Positions 16,921 to 25,959 of a DNA stretch of 64,000 bases are shown here, one piece after another. The DNA comes from Chroococcopsis sp964623815. Lineage in GTDB: Bacteria > Cyanobacteriota > Cyanobacteriia > Cyanobacteriales > Microcystaceae. Location of the stretch: assembly GCA_964623815.1 (NCBI GenBank), contig CAZUVR010000012.1, positions 1-64,000 of the forward strand. Reading direction: 5' to 3'. The notes below the pieces were generated by a model. It had not been told where the DNA came from, did no database searches, and was given only the letters and a program-made list of their open reading frames with translations. Positions within the stretch are counted from its first letter, which is position 1, and every line of letters starts with the position of its first letter. The position numbers and the translations under genes were made by a program.

Positions 16921-17895
16921 TTAAACCAAAGACCCGCCACAGCTAGAACCACTGCCCGCCGTACATCCGTAACAGAAATCTGCGATTTTTATCTCGGTTA
17001 TCAGGTCGAGAGAATTACTTTCCAGTATTTTGTCCAAGGTTAATAACTCGCCCCTGGCGGTAGAGGCTTGTAGATACTCCATCTGGTTGAAATCGCAGTC
17101 GTATACATTACCGAGATAATCGATCGATAACTGATTCTTACACATGAGATAGGGCAGAGTTTGGGGATTATAATGAGCTTCGAGAAACTCTATATAAGGC
17201 TCGTATAAGCTCCTGTCTTTTAATTTAGTTTTTGTCCTGCCAATAGGAAGATTATTAAGGGTGAATAGGTGGTTAAATACAATATCAAAATGTTCTTGTA
17301 AGAACATTTTATAGTCTTCTTGCAGGGCAAATTGATCGGGAGCAAGAGAAAATTTAGTGGTTTTCGGCACTTGAGGATTATAAACTAAATCTAGAACAAG
17401 TTCGGGATTAACCCCGTAACCTAATTGATTAAGTTTTTGCATGGCTAAAATCGAAGCTGAGTAAACACCTTTACCTCTCTGTTTATCCACATTATCCTCC
17501 AGATAACAAGGTAGAGAAGCCACAACCCTTAAGCGATGCCGGGCGAAATAATCGGGCAAATCCTCATAACCAGGCTGAAAAAATATTGTCAGATTCGACC
17601 TGACTATAACTTCTTTCCCCGCTAACCTTGCCGCCTCGACTATGGGTTTAAAACCATAATTCATTTCAGGTGCGCCGCCAGTTAAATCCACTGTCTCTAT
17701 CTGGGGGAATCTTCGGATTAACTCGATGATCTGCCCACATACCTCAGAGGATAATTCTTCTGTTCGGATGGGGCTTGCTTCTACGTGACAGTGATGGCAG
17801 GCGAGATTACATTTTCTACCGAGGTTAACTTGCAGGATGGTGATTTTCTGCTTACTTAAGGGGGCAGAAATTTTATTTTCAAAGGGAGTGAACAT
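16921..17895 (-). CDS. arsS: Arsenosugar biosynthesis radical SAM protein ArsS
   Basis: ArsS is a radical SAM enzyme that adds the adenosyl-derived sugar to dimethylarsenite in arsenosugar synthesis. The 4Fe-4S motif CNLACHHC is intact near the N-terminus. LTGGAPEMNYGFKP is the SAM-binding GGE-like region, here GGA as in this family. The C-terminal cysteines CKNQ, YDCDFN and CYGCTAGSGSSCGG fit an auxiliary cluster. I chose the ATG at 17895 (MFTPFENK), four bases past the arsM stop; a longer frame to 17940 would overlap arsM. The 324 residues match the family. Confidence 0.9.
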   Translation of the reverse strand: MFTPFENKISAPLSKQKITILQVNLGRKCNLACHHCHVEASPIRTEELSSEVCGQIIELIRRFPQIETVDLTGGAPEMNYGFKPIVEAARLAGKEVIVRSNLTIFFQPGYEDLPDYFARHRLRVVASLPCYLEDNVDKQRGKGVYSASILAMQKLNQLGYGVNPELVLDLVYNPQVPKTTKFSLAPDQFALQEDYKMFLQEHFDIVFNHLFTLNNLPIGRTKTKLKDRSLYEPYIEFLEAHYNPQTLPYLMCKNQLSIDYLGNVYDCDFNQMEYLQASTARGELLTLDKILESNSLDLITEIKIADFCYGCTAGSGSSCGGSLV

Positions 17896-17899
17896 GATC

Positions 17900-19072
17900 T
17901 TAACAACAGGGACTATTATTTTCGGGAGCGCAGCAGACACTATCGCTATTAGTTAGGGTAACTTTATAATCCGAGCCTTTCGTTTCCCCAGGATGCCGGA
18001 TAGAAGCACCCCGACAGGAAAATTGCGCCGCCGATTCTATGGGGATTTCTTGATAGGGTGGTACGGGGATTAAATCGTCTTTATAGGGGCTACCTGAGCC
18101 GGTTAGTAGATTATAGGTTTTATCGCAGACTGCCATCCTCTGCCCGCGATAGTAAGTGTGTCCGTCGTCGTCTTCTACTTTTTTCCAGGGGCCTCTATAA
18201 ATTACCGCCTGGTTTCTCTCTAAACACTCGCCTTCTTTTCCTTTGTAAGCTCGAATCGTGATCGCTCGAAATTCTATCCCTTCTATCACCTGCCAGGGCG
18301 CGTCTTGTCTTTGCAGTATTTCTATACCGTAGAAACCAACTTTTTCAAACATCTCTAAAAGTTCATCCTCTCGGAAAGCACCAGCTATACAACCGCTCCA
18401 TAAATCGGGGTCATTGATAATGTTATCCCCAGGTGTTTCGTCACAGACTATATCGGAGATTACTGCCCTACCGCCGCGCTTTAAGACTCGATATATTTCC
18501 TCGAATAGTTGCTGTTTATCTCGTGGTTGTACCAGATTGAGGACACAATTAGAGATGACTACATCGACGCTTTTATCTGGAATTAAGGGTTTTTCACAAC
18601 GCAGAAAATCGCAGTAGGTGTTGAAACTAGATAGATGCTCGATCGATGTAATGGGTTGTTTCTCTAAGTATCGCTGCACTTTATCTAAATCTAATTTTAG
18701 ATCTTGAATTTTTGCCTTGACGAACTCAGTATTATGATACCCGAGTTTGCGGGTCATTTCCTCTTGATAACTTCGGGAGAGATTGAGCATCTCATCGTTA
18801 AAGTCCACGCCGATAACCCGCCCGCTTGCGCCGACTTTCTGAGCGATGATATAACAGTTTTTGCCTGCGCCAGAGCCTAAATCGACTACGGTTTCCCCGG
18901 AAGAAACGTAGAGGGTGGGGTTGCCACAGCCATAGTCTTTGGCGATGATTTCTGGAGGTAAGATGCTTAAATATTCTTCCTCGTAGGTAGTAGGGCAACA
19001 GAGGGCTTCTTCGGGCTGTCTTGCACCCTCTTCGTAGCGTTGACGCACCACTGTTTCGATGTCGTAGGTCAT
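17900..19072 (-). CDS. arsM: Arsenosugar biosynthesis arsenite methyltransferase ArsM
   Basis: This SAM-dependent enzyme methylates arsenite. The SAM site is VVDLGSGAGKNCYIIA near residue 60. The arsenic-binding cysteines include EALCCPTTYE at the N-terminus and a Cys within the WSGCIAGA stretch. It differs from plain ArsM in having a long C-terminal part ending CCAPENNSPCC, a Cys-rich tail typical of the arsS-linked form. The start at 19072 (MTYDIETVVRQRYEEG) fits the family; the frame continues to 19135 with a hydrophobic extension I consider spurious. It is followed directly by arsS, so dimethylated arsenic can pass to the sugar-forming step. Confidence 0.9.
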   Translation of the reverse strand: MTYDIETVVRQRYEEGARQPEEALCCPTTYEEEYLSILPPEIIAKDYGCGNPTLYVSSGETVVDLGSGAGKNCYIIAQKVGASGRVIGVDFNDEMLNLSRSYQEEMTRKLGYHNTEFVKAKIQDLKLDLDKVQRYLEKQPITSIEHLSSFNTYCDFLRCEKPLIPDKSVDVVISNCVLNLVQPRDKQQLFEEIYRVLKRGGRAVISDIVCDETPGDNIINDPDLWSGCIAGAFREDELLEMFEKVGFYGIEILQRQDAPWQVIEGIEFRAITIRAYKGKEGECLERNQAVIYRGPWKKVEDDDGHTYYRGQRMAVCDKTYNLLTGSGSPYKDDLIPVPPYQEIPIESAAQFSCRGASIRHPGETKGSDYKVTLTNSDSVCCAPENNSPCC

Positions 19073-19189
19073 ATAGAGAAAAGAGAATTGTAGAAAAGAG
19101 AAGAGAGTATTAACTGAGAGCAGTTTATAACTCACTCCTTTATAATTCTATAGTGCTGATTTCTTCTAGGTAAAATTTAAGGAGCGCTG

Positions 19190-19759
19190 ATGAATGACCA
19201 TAACCAACTAGCGGAGATACTGCAGGAATTGCAGTCACTGAAGGATAAAGTCAAGGATATAGAGGCGAAACTGCTGTTAGTACCGGACATTGAGCGCTAC
19301 GGTAAGTTACAAGAGGCTCTAATAGCGGGGGATTTTAAAGAGGCGGATTTCCAAACTACATCAGTGATACTGGAAACGGCGGGAAAAAATCGGGAGACTC
19401 TCACCCCAGAGGATATATCGGTATTTCCCTGTAATGTGTTGCGGGTGATCGATCGTCTGTGGAAAACTTATAGTAACGATCGATTCGGCTTCAGTATTCA
19501 GTTAGCCCTCTATGAGTCGGTGGGAGGCAATATTAATACTCTCCGCAGTCAGGATATCTCTATTTTAAGAAAGTTCGGTGAGAAGGTGGGCTGGCGTGAA
19601 AATGATGAATGGGTGATAAGAAGCTCTTACCAAAATTGGGATTTCAGCTTATCAAGCCCCTTTGGTACATTCCCGGCGCTCTGGTGGGATTCTCCTTATG
19701 GGGCGAAAATGGTAACTTTCTGTTTTCTCCGACTTCTAGAGTGTGATGTAAAGGGTTGA
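19190..19759 (+). CDS. GUN4-domain protein with N-terminal coiled coil
   Basis: This 189-residue protein has a short N-terminal coiled coil (about 5-32) followed by a GUN4-like domain that binds tetrapyrroles in its relatives. The domain is recognisable from LRVIDRLWKTYSNDRFGFSIQ, the LYESVGGN stretch and FGEKVGWRENDEWV. It is shorter than the chlorophyll-synthesis factor Gun4 and lacks its extra N-terminal helical bundle, so it is probably one of the many accessory GUN4 proteins of cyanobacteria rather than the Mg-chelatase activator. It stands alone. Confidence 0.8.
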   Translation: MNDHNQLAEILQELQSLKDKVKDIEAKLLLVPDIERYGKLQEALIAGDFKEADFQTTSVILETAGKNRETLTPEDISVFPCNVLRVIDRLWKTYSNDRFGFSIQLALYESVGGNINTLRSQDISILRKFGEKVGWRENDEWVIRSSYQNWDFSLSSPFGTFPALWWDSPYGAKMVTFCFLRLLECDVKG

Positions 19760-19762
19760 ATT

Positions 19763-19799
19763 AGGGGGAGTTCGGAGTTAGGAATTGGGAGTTGGGAAA
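19763..19799. repeat. One-sided heptad-type repeat
   Basis: Units such as GGGGGAG, TTAGGAA and TTGGGAG follow the GUN4 gene. They match the heptad family seen at 5951, 41561 and 51289. Confidence 0.45.
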
Positions 19800-19809
19800 C
19801 TGCAGGTAA

Positions 19810-19968
19810 CTATTTAATTTTTCTCATTCCCTTAGAAATATAAGCTAGCAAGAACGTAGTTAAAACCATCATGCCGAAATTGTAATACTGAGTGGTGATA
19901 ATCGCTATCCCTAACAGCAGAGAGATTATCAGTTTATTACGGTTATTATTCCAGAAGTTACTATTCAT
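19810..19968 (-). CDS. Small membrane protein, 52 residues
   Basis: This short gene begins MNSNFWNNNRNKLI and has one or two hydrophobic segments (IISLLLGIAIITTQYY and MMVLTTFLLAYI), ending with a basic SKGMRKIK. Its ATG overlaps the TGA of the upstream gene in an ATGA (19965-19968), which strongly supports translation. I do not recognise the family. It is the last gene of the apt / permease / small-protein operon on the minus strand. Confidence 0.7.
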   Translation of the reverse strand: MNSNFWNNNRNKLIISLLLGIAIITTQYYNFGMMVLTTFLLAYISKGMRKIK

Positions 19969-20270
19969 AAAAACCCTTTTTCGTAGGAGAGAAATTCGAT
20001 ACTGGGTTCGATGGGATCATTAACTAAACCGATACCATTAAAGCCCCATCGTTGGATGACGGACTTTATTTGACTTTCGTTAACCGTTTCTACGGAGAAG
20101 CGATCAGCTAAATTTTTTGCGTGAGTATTAAGATAGCTAAGAGCGTCATAATTTTCCTTGAAGATTAAAACGTACTGATTTAACTTTTCTTGATTAGTTA
20201 CTTTAATCCGAGCTACTAAATATTGACCGTCTTGCCGGGAGCGAATAAGATATCGACTGTCTGAAAACAT
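19965..20270 (-). CDS. Conserved hypothetical small protein
   Basis: This 101-residue soluble protein has no recognised domain. It reads SRYLIRSRQDGQYLVARI near the start and IEFLSYEKGFL at the end, with an alternating strand/helix pattern. Its start abuts the permease gene stop and its stop overlaps the next small gene, so it lies within a tightly packed operon with apt and the permease. Confidence 0.65.
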   Translation of the reverse strand: MFSDSRYLIRSRQDGQYLVARIKVTNQEKLNQYVLIFKENYDALSYLNTHAKNLADRFSVETVNESQIKSVIQRWGFNGIGLVNDPIEPSIEFLSYEKGFL

Positions 20271-21361
20271 TATTTTAAATCATCCAATTTGATTCGAGGA
20301 TCGACAACTTTTAGGGCTAAATCGGCTAGTAAATTTCCGATGATGAGCATAGCCGCCCCCATCATTAAACTCGCCTGAACTAAATATAAATCCTTACCGT
20401 TGACAGCTTGTAATATTAGTCTTCCCAATCCAGGCCAGTTAAAGAAATACTCGGCGATAAAGGCACCGCTGAGGAGGCTGGCGAATTCAAAACCCAATAG
20501 GGTAATTAATGGGTTGATGGCGTTGCGTAGGGCGTGGACATAGATAACCTGATTTTCTGGTAATCCCTTCGCCCTCGCCGTCTGTACGTAATCCTGTCGC
20601 AATACGTCTAACAACTGCCCCCGCATCAATCTTTGTAAGCCGCCGAAACTGCTGATAGTTAGAGCGATGAGGGGTAATATCATGTGCCAGCCTATATCTA
20701 GAACTTTACCGATAGGCGATAGCTCCGAGTGATTGATACTCGTCATGTTACCCACTGGTAGCCAGGGGGATAGATTCTGAGCGATGATTAAGAGTATCAG
20801 GGCGGTGATAAAACTGGGGAAACCCTGCCCTAAATAACTGACGACTCGGAGAATTCTATCTAGGGGTTGATTCTGCTTGACGGCGCTGAGAATACCTAGG
20901 GGGATTGCGATCGCCCAGGTGATAATAATAGAACTGAGAGCCATCAATAAAGTAGCCGGAATTCTCTCCGCTATCAGGGAAGATACGGGGCGGGAGTAGA
21001 GAAAGCTCGTACCGAAGTTAAACCGGGTGATTACCTGCACCAACCATGACCAATATTTGCCGATTTGATACTGTAACATTGTCAGAGTGGCTCGCCACGC
21101 CGGCCAATCGTCAGGAATTTTCGGTTTCTCTAGGTTGAATAGTTTGATGTATTCTTTCAGGGTTTCGGGGGAGATTTTCGGGTTAGCCTTGAGGGTGTCT
21201 AAATAGTCACCCGGGGCTAACTCGATGATGATAAAGCTCAAAATCGAGGCTATCAGTAATGTGAGTAACCCCTGAGCGATTCGTTTAACCACATAGAGTA
21301 AAGTATCGCCGTCGAGTAAGGATTGAAATCCTCTGGCACTCCCTTTGAATGAAGCTGACAT
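20270..21361 (-). CDS. ABC transporter permease, DppB/OppB type
   Basis: This inner-membrane permease of the dipeptide/oligopeptide/nickel family has 363 residues. Hydrophobic segments start near residue 30 (LLTLLIASILSFIIIELAPGDYLD) and continue to the end. The EAA-loop region RQDYVQTARAKGLPENQVIYVHALRNAINPL is intact and is where the ATPase docks. No ATPase, second permease or binding-protein gene is adjacent, so it must work with components encoded elsewhere. The start follows the apt stop with no gap. Confidence 0.9.
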   Translation of the reverse strand: MSASFKGSARGFQSLLDGDTLLYVVKRIAQGLLTLLIASILSFIIIELAPGDYLDTLKANPKISPETLKEYIKLFNLEKPKIPDDWPAWRATLTMLQYQIGKYWSWLVQVITRFNFGTSFLYSRPVSSLIAERIPATLLMALSSIIITWAIAIPLGILSAVKQNQPLDRILRVVSYLGQGFPSFITALILLIIAQNLSPWLPVGNMTSINHSELSPIGKVLDIGWHMILPLIALTISSFGGLQRLMRGQLLDVLRQDYVQTARAKGLPENQVIYVHALRNAINPLITLLGFEFASLLSGAFIAEYFFNWPGLGRLILQAVNGKDLYLVQASLMMGAAMLIIGNLLADLALKVVDPRIKLDDLK

Positions 21362-21880
21362 TTAGTATTCGATGAGGGTGATGATAGGTAAGTCGGGTAA
21401 TTTGGCCCGGCCATTGAGGCCCGTTAGTTCGATGATAAAGGCAAAGCCTAAAACATCGCAGCCGATTTTCTGTAATAATTCGGCGGTGGCTTTGGCGGTG
21501 CCGCCAGTAGCGATTAAATCATCAACGATTAAAACTTTGTGATGGGCGGCTACAGCGTCTTGATGGATTTCTAGGGTGTCGGTGCCATACTCTAACTCGT
21601 ATTCTATGGTATGTACGGCGGCGGGTAACTTGCCAGGTTTACGCACCGGGATAAAACCGGCATTCAGTTGATAGGCTAGAGGTACACCGAAGAGAAATCC
21701 CCTCGACTCCATCCCGACGATGAAATCTGGATTGAAACCGTTGTCTTTGGACTTTTGGGTTAGGGTATCGATCGTATACCGCAAACCAGAGGGATTATTG
21801 AGTAAAGTAGTAATATCGCGGAAAACAATACCTGGTTTGGGAAAGTCGGGGATGTCACGGATGAGAGATTTTAGATCCAT
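21362..21880 (-). CDS. apt: Adenine phosphoribosyltransferase
   Basis: Apt salvages adenine to AMP using PRPP. The PRPP-binding motif VLIVDDLIATGGTAKA is intact, and the N-terminal IRDIPDFPKPGIVFRDIT and GMESRGFLFGVPLA are diagnostic. The 172 residues match the family. It heads an operon in which a permease gene follows without any gap. The link between purine salvage and this permease may only be positional. Confidence 0.96.
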   Translation of the reverse strand: MDLKSLIRDIPDFPKPGIVFRDITTLLNNPSGLRYTIDTLTQKSKDNGFNPDFIVGMESRGFLFGVPLAYQLNAGFIPVRKPGKLPAAVHTIEYELEYGTDTLEIHQDAVAAHHKVLIVDDLIATGGTAKATAELLQKIGCDVLGFAFIIELTGLNGRAKLPDLPIITLIEY

Positions 21881-21980
21881 TGTGAGTGATTGTCTCGTAA
21901 AATTGGGTACGGCTCTATTTATAAAATAATTTATCGTTCATCGCTAGTTATTATTACTCTTACATTGATTTTAGTTAACC

Positions 21981-22607
21981 ATGACCTCTACTAGCATACC
22001 TTCCGATTCTATTACTCCTGTCGATAGCGTTCCGGATATTTTAAAAAAATTGCCCGATTACCCCATAGCCGGGCAACGTTGCGCCCTACGGCTGCAACAA
22101 CAAATAGATTTAATGCTGTTGGCTATCGAGTCTTTAGAAGTAGGTGCGGCTGAGGCGATGTTGGCTACCGCTAAAGAATTGGGTTTGCAGAAGATTATTA
22201 AGAATCGTTTGATTTTCTGGCGTTTACGCTGTACGAATTCCTGGCGTAAATCCTACACCCGCTCTCGATTAACCCTAGAGCAGGCTAAGGCTCTGGTTAT
22301 CCTCGCGGCTTATCTGGCTAAACCTCTGACGGTGCCGATACGTCAGTTATTAATCTGTCAGCAACAAATGGAGGCGAAGGGTTTACCCCCTGATAATAAT
22401 TTCCTCTTGTCGGAATATTTGGAACGATTTCGGGGGAATTTCCGTAGCCGGATGAATCCCAAACGGGCTAAAGTATCTGTGTATCTCTCGTCGGAGGATG
22501 AGTTGAATAAGTTGGCTTTATCGTTATTGAATAGTTTATTATTCTGTACGGGTACGGCGGGAATGGAACGTTTCTGGTTGAGTTTGTTCGATGGAGAGGT
22601 GATGTAA
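21981..22607 (+). CDS. DUF3038 protein
   Basis: This 208-residue, largely helical soluble protein belongs to the cyanobacterial DUF3038 family, recognised from the start CALRLQQQIDLMLLAIESLE and the central RLIFWRLRCTNSWRK. The function is unknown. Its stop codon overlaps the start of the DUF4335 gene (TAATG), and the two families occur together in many cyanobacteria, suggesting that they act together. Confidence 0.8.
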   Translation: MTSTSIPSDSITPVDSVPDILKKLPDYPIAGQRCALRLQQQIDLMLLAIESLEVGAAEAMLATAKELGLQKIIKNRLIFWRLRCTNSWRKSYTRSRLTLEQAKALVILAAYLAKPLTVPIRQLLICQQQMEAKGLPPDNNFLLSEYLERFRGNFRSRMNPKRAKVSVYLSSEDELNKLALSLLNSLLFCTGTAGMERFWLSLFDGEVM

Positions 22608-23251
22608 TGAATGTGAGACGACAATACAGTTTACCTAACTGTAGTTTGATTCTGGAGGGGTTGAGTACCGAGCCAGGTACGTCTTTACCGGTGTTATCTA
22701 TCCTCACTAATGCCGAGTGTCGCTTTGTCGGGGTGAGTAAGTTTTTATCCGGCGGCAGGGATTTTTTAGAGAATTTAGTGCGGGCGGTGAGTAGTTACGC
22801 CCAAGAGTGTCTCAGTGGCGTGCGTCACCCGCAGGAGGTGTTAGAGAAGCCAGATAATGTTTATTTGCAAAAAGGGGAGGGGAATACTCATCGTTTGGTG
22901 TGGTATCCGTCGCCAGAGTTGCAACAGTCTGAAAGTCCGGTTTCGATCGATCTGACTACGGTACAGTTATTCGACCTAGTAGAGGCGGTGGATCAGTTTT
23001 TTGCCGACTCGAAGACTTTACCGGATTTACAGTTAAAGATTCAACCGGTGTCGCGTCGCTATCGCACCGGTGATGAGTCGGCGGCGAGTAAAGCTTATCC
23101 TTTCCTCTTGGGGGTAGGTAGTTTGGCTCTATGCGGTTTCTTGGTTTCCCTATTGCCGATTCCAGATGTGAAGAAGCCAGAGGAGCCACCGGTGACGGCT
23201 CCGAGTCAAACTCAACCTCTCCCGGGTGGCTCGAGTGTGCCTGCTAGGTAG
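22607..23251 (+). CDS. DUF4335 membrane-anchored protein
   Basis: This 214-residue protein starts MNVRRQYSLPNCSLILEGL, as DUF4335 members do. One transmembrane segment near residue 177 (FLLGVGSLALCGFLVSLLPI) is followed by a short Pro-rich tail, so most of the protein should face the cytoplasm. It is coupled to the DUF3038 gene by a one-base overlap. The role is unknown. Confidence 0.8.
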   Translation: MNVRRQYSLPNCSLILEGLSTEPGTSLPVLSILTNAECRFVGVSKFLSGGRDFLENLVRAVSSYAQECLSGVRHPQEVLEKPDNVYLQKGEGNTHRLVWYPSPELQQSESPVSIDLTTVQLFDLVEAVDQFFADSKTLPDLQLKIQPVSRRYRTGDESAASKAYPFLLGVGSLALCGFLVSLLPIPDVKKPEEPPVTAPSQTQPLPGGSSVPAR

Positions 23252-23276
23252 TTAATTTTGAAAACAGGATTTAGTA

Positions 23277-25763
23277 TTAGCCTTCAACTTCCGCCACCAT
23301 GAGCAAAGTTTTCAGCACCGAATCGGGATTGAGACTCATGGAATCGATACCGGATTCCACCAGAAAGCGGGCGAATTCTGGATAATCGCTCGGGGCTTGA
23401 CCGCAGATGCCGATCTTCCTACCGTGAGATTTAGCAGTTTCGATCGCCATCTTCACCATCCTTTTTACCCCCTCATCCCTCTCATCGAACAGCCCAGATA
23501 CTAAAGCCGAATCTCTATCCAAACCGAGAGTTAATTGGGTGAGGTCATTAGAACCGATCGAGAATCCATCGAACACCTCGGCGAAGCGATCAGCTAAAAT
23601 CACGTTGCTCGGCAACTCGCACATCACATATACCTGTAACCCATTCACACCTCGGGTTAAACCGTGTTTCGCCATTTCCCCGATTACCCGTCGCCCCTCG
23701 TCTGGAGTGCGACAGAAAGGAATCATCGGAATTACATTGGTTAACCCCATCTCTTCCCGCACCCGTAGAATCGCCTGACATTCGAGGGCGAAAGCCTCCC
23801 GATATTTCTCATCGTAGTAACGAGATGCACCCCGCCAGCCGATCATCGGGTTTTCTTCTTTCGGCTCGAACTGTCTGCCCCCGAGGAGATTTGCATACTC
23901 GTTAGATTTGAAATCCGACATCCTGACGATCACATCTTTCGGGTAAAAAGCAGCCGCAATTTTCGCCACTCCTTGAGCTAATTTATCTACAAAAAATTCC
24001 GCCCTCTCTTGGTAAAGATGAGTTAACTCGGCGATCGCCTCCCGATCGTGCGGATCTTCCAACTCGTCAAATTTCAGTAACGCCATCGGATGAGCTTTAA
24101 TATGATTGGCGATGATGAACTCTAACCGAGCCAATCCCACACCCTGACAGGGGATATTAGACAGGGCGAAAGCCTTCTCGGGATTACCCACATTCATCAT
24201 AATTTTCGTCTGGGTAACTGGTAGATCATCGAGAGTGGCGGTATGGATCTGGAAGGGTAATAAACCCTCGTACACATGACCCTCATCGCCCTCTGCACAA
24301 GATACAGTCACCTCCTGGCCCGTTTTCATGTGTTTGATGTCATCGCCGCAACCGACGATCGCGGGTATTCCCATCTCTCGCGCTATGATCGCCGCGTGAC
24401 AGGTGCGCCCGCCCTGAGCCGTAACGATCGCCTTTGCCTGTTTCATGATCGGTTCCCAATCCGGATCGGTGCGGTTGGTGACTAACACCTCTCCTGGTTT
24501 AAAGAGATGGATCTTATGTACGTCCATGATCACCCTCGCTTTACCCTGACCAATACTGGCCCCGACGCTGCGCCCAGTGGCAAGAATTTGAGAGCGGGCT
24601 TTCAACTCGTAGGATTTTAAAATGTTATCGGCTTTCTGAGATTGTACGGTTTCCGGGCGGGCTTGTACAATGAATAATTCCCCGCTCACGCCATCTTTCG
24701 CCCACTCTATATCCATCGGCGTGTAAATGCCGCGTCGGTTCGAGTAATGTTCTTCGATGATGCTCGCCCAACTCGCTAAGGTTAATATTTCCTCATCGCT
24801 TAAACAGTAACGTCCTCTTTCTGCTGGTGACACATCGATATTTTTCACCAATTTGGTGCCGCCAGAATCGTAAACCATCTTGATCGCTTTAGTCCCGAGG
24901 CGTTTTTCTAAGATCGGTTTATAGCCTCCTTTTAAAGTCGGTTTAAAGACGAAGTATTCATCGGGATTGACCGCACCCTGTACCACATTTTCCCCCAATC
25001 CGTAGGCTGCGGTGATCAGACAAGCGTTTTTAAAACCAGTTTCTGTATCGATGGAAAACATCACCCCAGATGTAGCTAAATCAGAGCGCACCATCTTCTG
25101 TACCCCCACTGATAAAGCCACCGCCAGATGATCGAAACCGTTATGATGACGGTAGGAAATGGCGCGATCGGTAAATAAAGATGCGAAGCAATGGTGACAT
25201 GCTTCTAAAACTGCTTTTATCCCCCGGACGTTCAGATAGGTTTCCTGTTGCCCTGCAAAACTCGCTTCTGGTAGGTCTTCCGCCGTAGCGCTCGACCTTA
25301 CGGCTACGTCTACGTTCTGACAGTGTAATTCGTATTCTTTGCGTTTTTCGGGAGGTAAATTATCGCAAAAGTTACTATCGTAGCCGTAGCGTTCGCATAA
25401 TCTTTTATAAGCTAAGGTAATAGCATTAGTGAGATCGCTCGGGAAAGGAGTATCGAGAATTAAAGCTCTGGCTTTATGACCCCTCTCCTGTAAGTTCGCC
25501 ATATCATTAACGTCTAGATCTCTCAATAGAACCCGTAATTTTTCCTCCAATCCTGCCGATTCGATAAAGTGACGGTAAGCATGGGCTGTAGTGGCGAAAC
25601 CCGTAGGTACGTTGATACCCTGGGTCGTTAATTGCCCGATCATTTCTCCTAAAGATGAGTTTTTTCCTCCCACTAAACCGACATCTTTACTGTTAACTTC
25701 TTCAAACCACAATATTAAGGCTTGTTCCCTAGAGATGTTCACCAAGTCTTGCGAGATAACCAT
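23277..25763 (-). CDS. ppsA: Phosphoenolpyruvate synthase
   Basis: PpsA converts pyruvate and ATP to phosphoenolpyruvate, AMP and phosphate. The 828 residues show the three expected parts: an N-terminal ATP-binding domain (KDVGLVGGKNSSLGEM near 27), a central phosphohistidine domain with the catalytic His in GGRTCHAAIIARE near residue 450, and a C-terminal barrel with FSIGSNDLTQLTLG and the active-site CGQAPSDYPEFA. All key motifs are intact. It is transcribed alone, converging with the DUF4335 gene. Confidence 0.95.
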   Translation of the reverse strand: MVISQDLVNISREQALILWFEEVNSKDVGLVGGKNSSLGEMIGQLTTQGINVPTGFATTAHAYRHFIESAGLEEKLRVLLRDLDVNDMANLQERGHKARALILDTPFPSDLTNAITLAYKRLCERYGYDSNFCDNLPPEKRKEYELHCQNVDVAVRSSATAEDLPEASFAGQQETYLNVRGIKAVLEACHHCFASLFTDRAISYRHHNGFDHLAVALSVGVQKMVRSDLATSGVMFSIDTETGFKNACLITAAYGLGENVVQGAVNPDEYFVFKPTLKGGYKPILEKRLGTKAIKMVYDSGGTKLVKNIDVSPAERGRYCLSDEEILTLASWASIIEEHYSNRRGIYTPMDIEWAKDGVSGELFIVQARPETVQSQKADNILKSYELKARSQILATGRSVGASIGQGKARVIMDVHKIHLFKPGEVLVTNRTDPDWEPIMKQAKAIVTAQGGRTCHAAIIAREMGIPAIVGCGDDIKHMKTGQEVTVSCAEGDEGHVYEGLLPFQIHTATLDDLPVTQTKIMMNVGNPEKAFALSNIPCQGVGLARLEFIIANHIKAHPMALLKFDELEDPHDREAIAELTHLYQERAEFFVDKLAQGVAKIAAAFYPKDVIVRMSDFKSNEYANLLGGRQFEPKEENPMIGWRGASRYYDEKYREAFALECQAILRVREEMGLTNVIPMIPFCRTPDEGRRVIGEMAKHGLTRGVNGLQVYVMCELPSNVILADRFAEVFDGFSIGSNDLTQLTLGLDRDSALVSGLFDERDEGVKRMVKMAIETAKSHGRKIGICGQAPSDYPEFARFLVESGIDSMSLNPDSVLKTLLMVAEVEG

Positions 25764-25959
25764 AACTTTATTACCCCTATATCTCTTCCTATCTCCAGTT
25801 TAGCCCTAGAGATCGTCAGGTAACAGGGACATTACAAAGCTTGACAATTAATTCGGCTTTACCAGGTTAAATACCTTATTTTCCTTGATCCCCGCGCGGA
25901 TAATCTTCTTCCTTGTCTATGTTTATCTCTTTTACTTTCTCGATTTTCCCCACTAACCA

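Noticed and set aside
23258..23278. Sequence like one end of the MITE-like element (GATTTAGTATTA) before ppsA's stop
   Set aside because: Only one end is present and no partner is seen within the 27-base gap; chance match is possible.
25876..25953. Small 25-residue frame after the ABC-2 permease (GKIEKVKEINIDKEEDYP-type)
   Set aside because: Coding-like and near the permease stop, but very short, with no overlap, known family or clear ribosome binding site.
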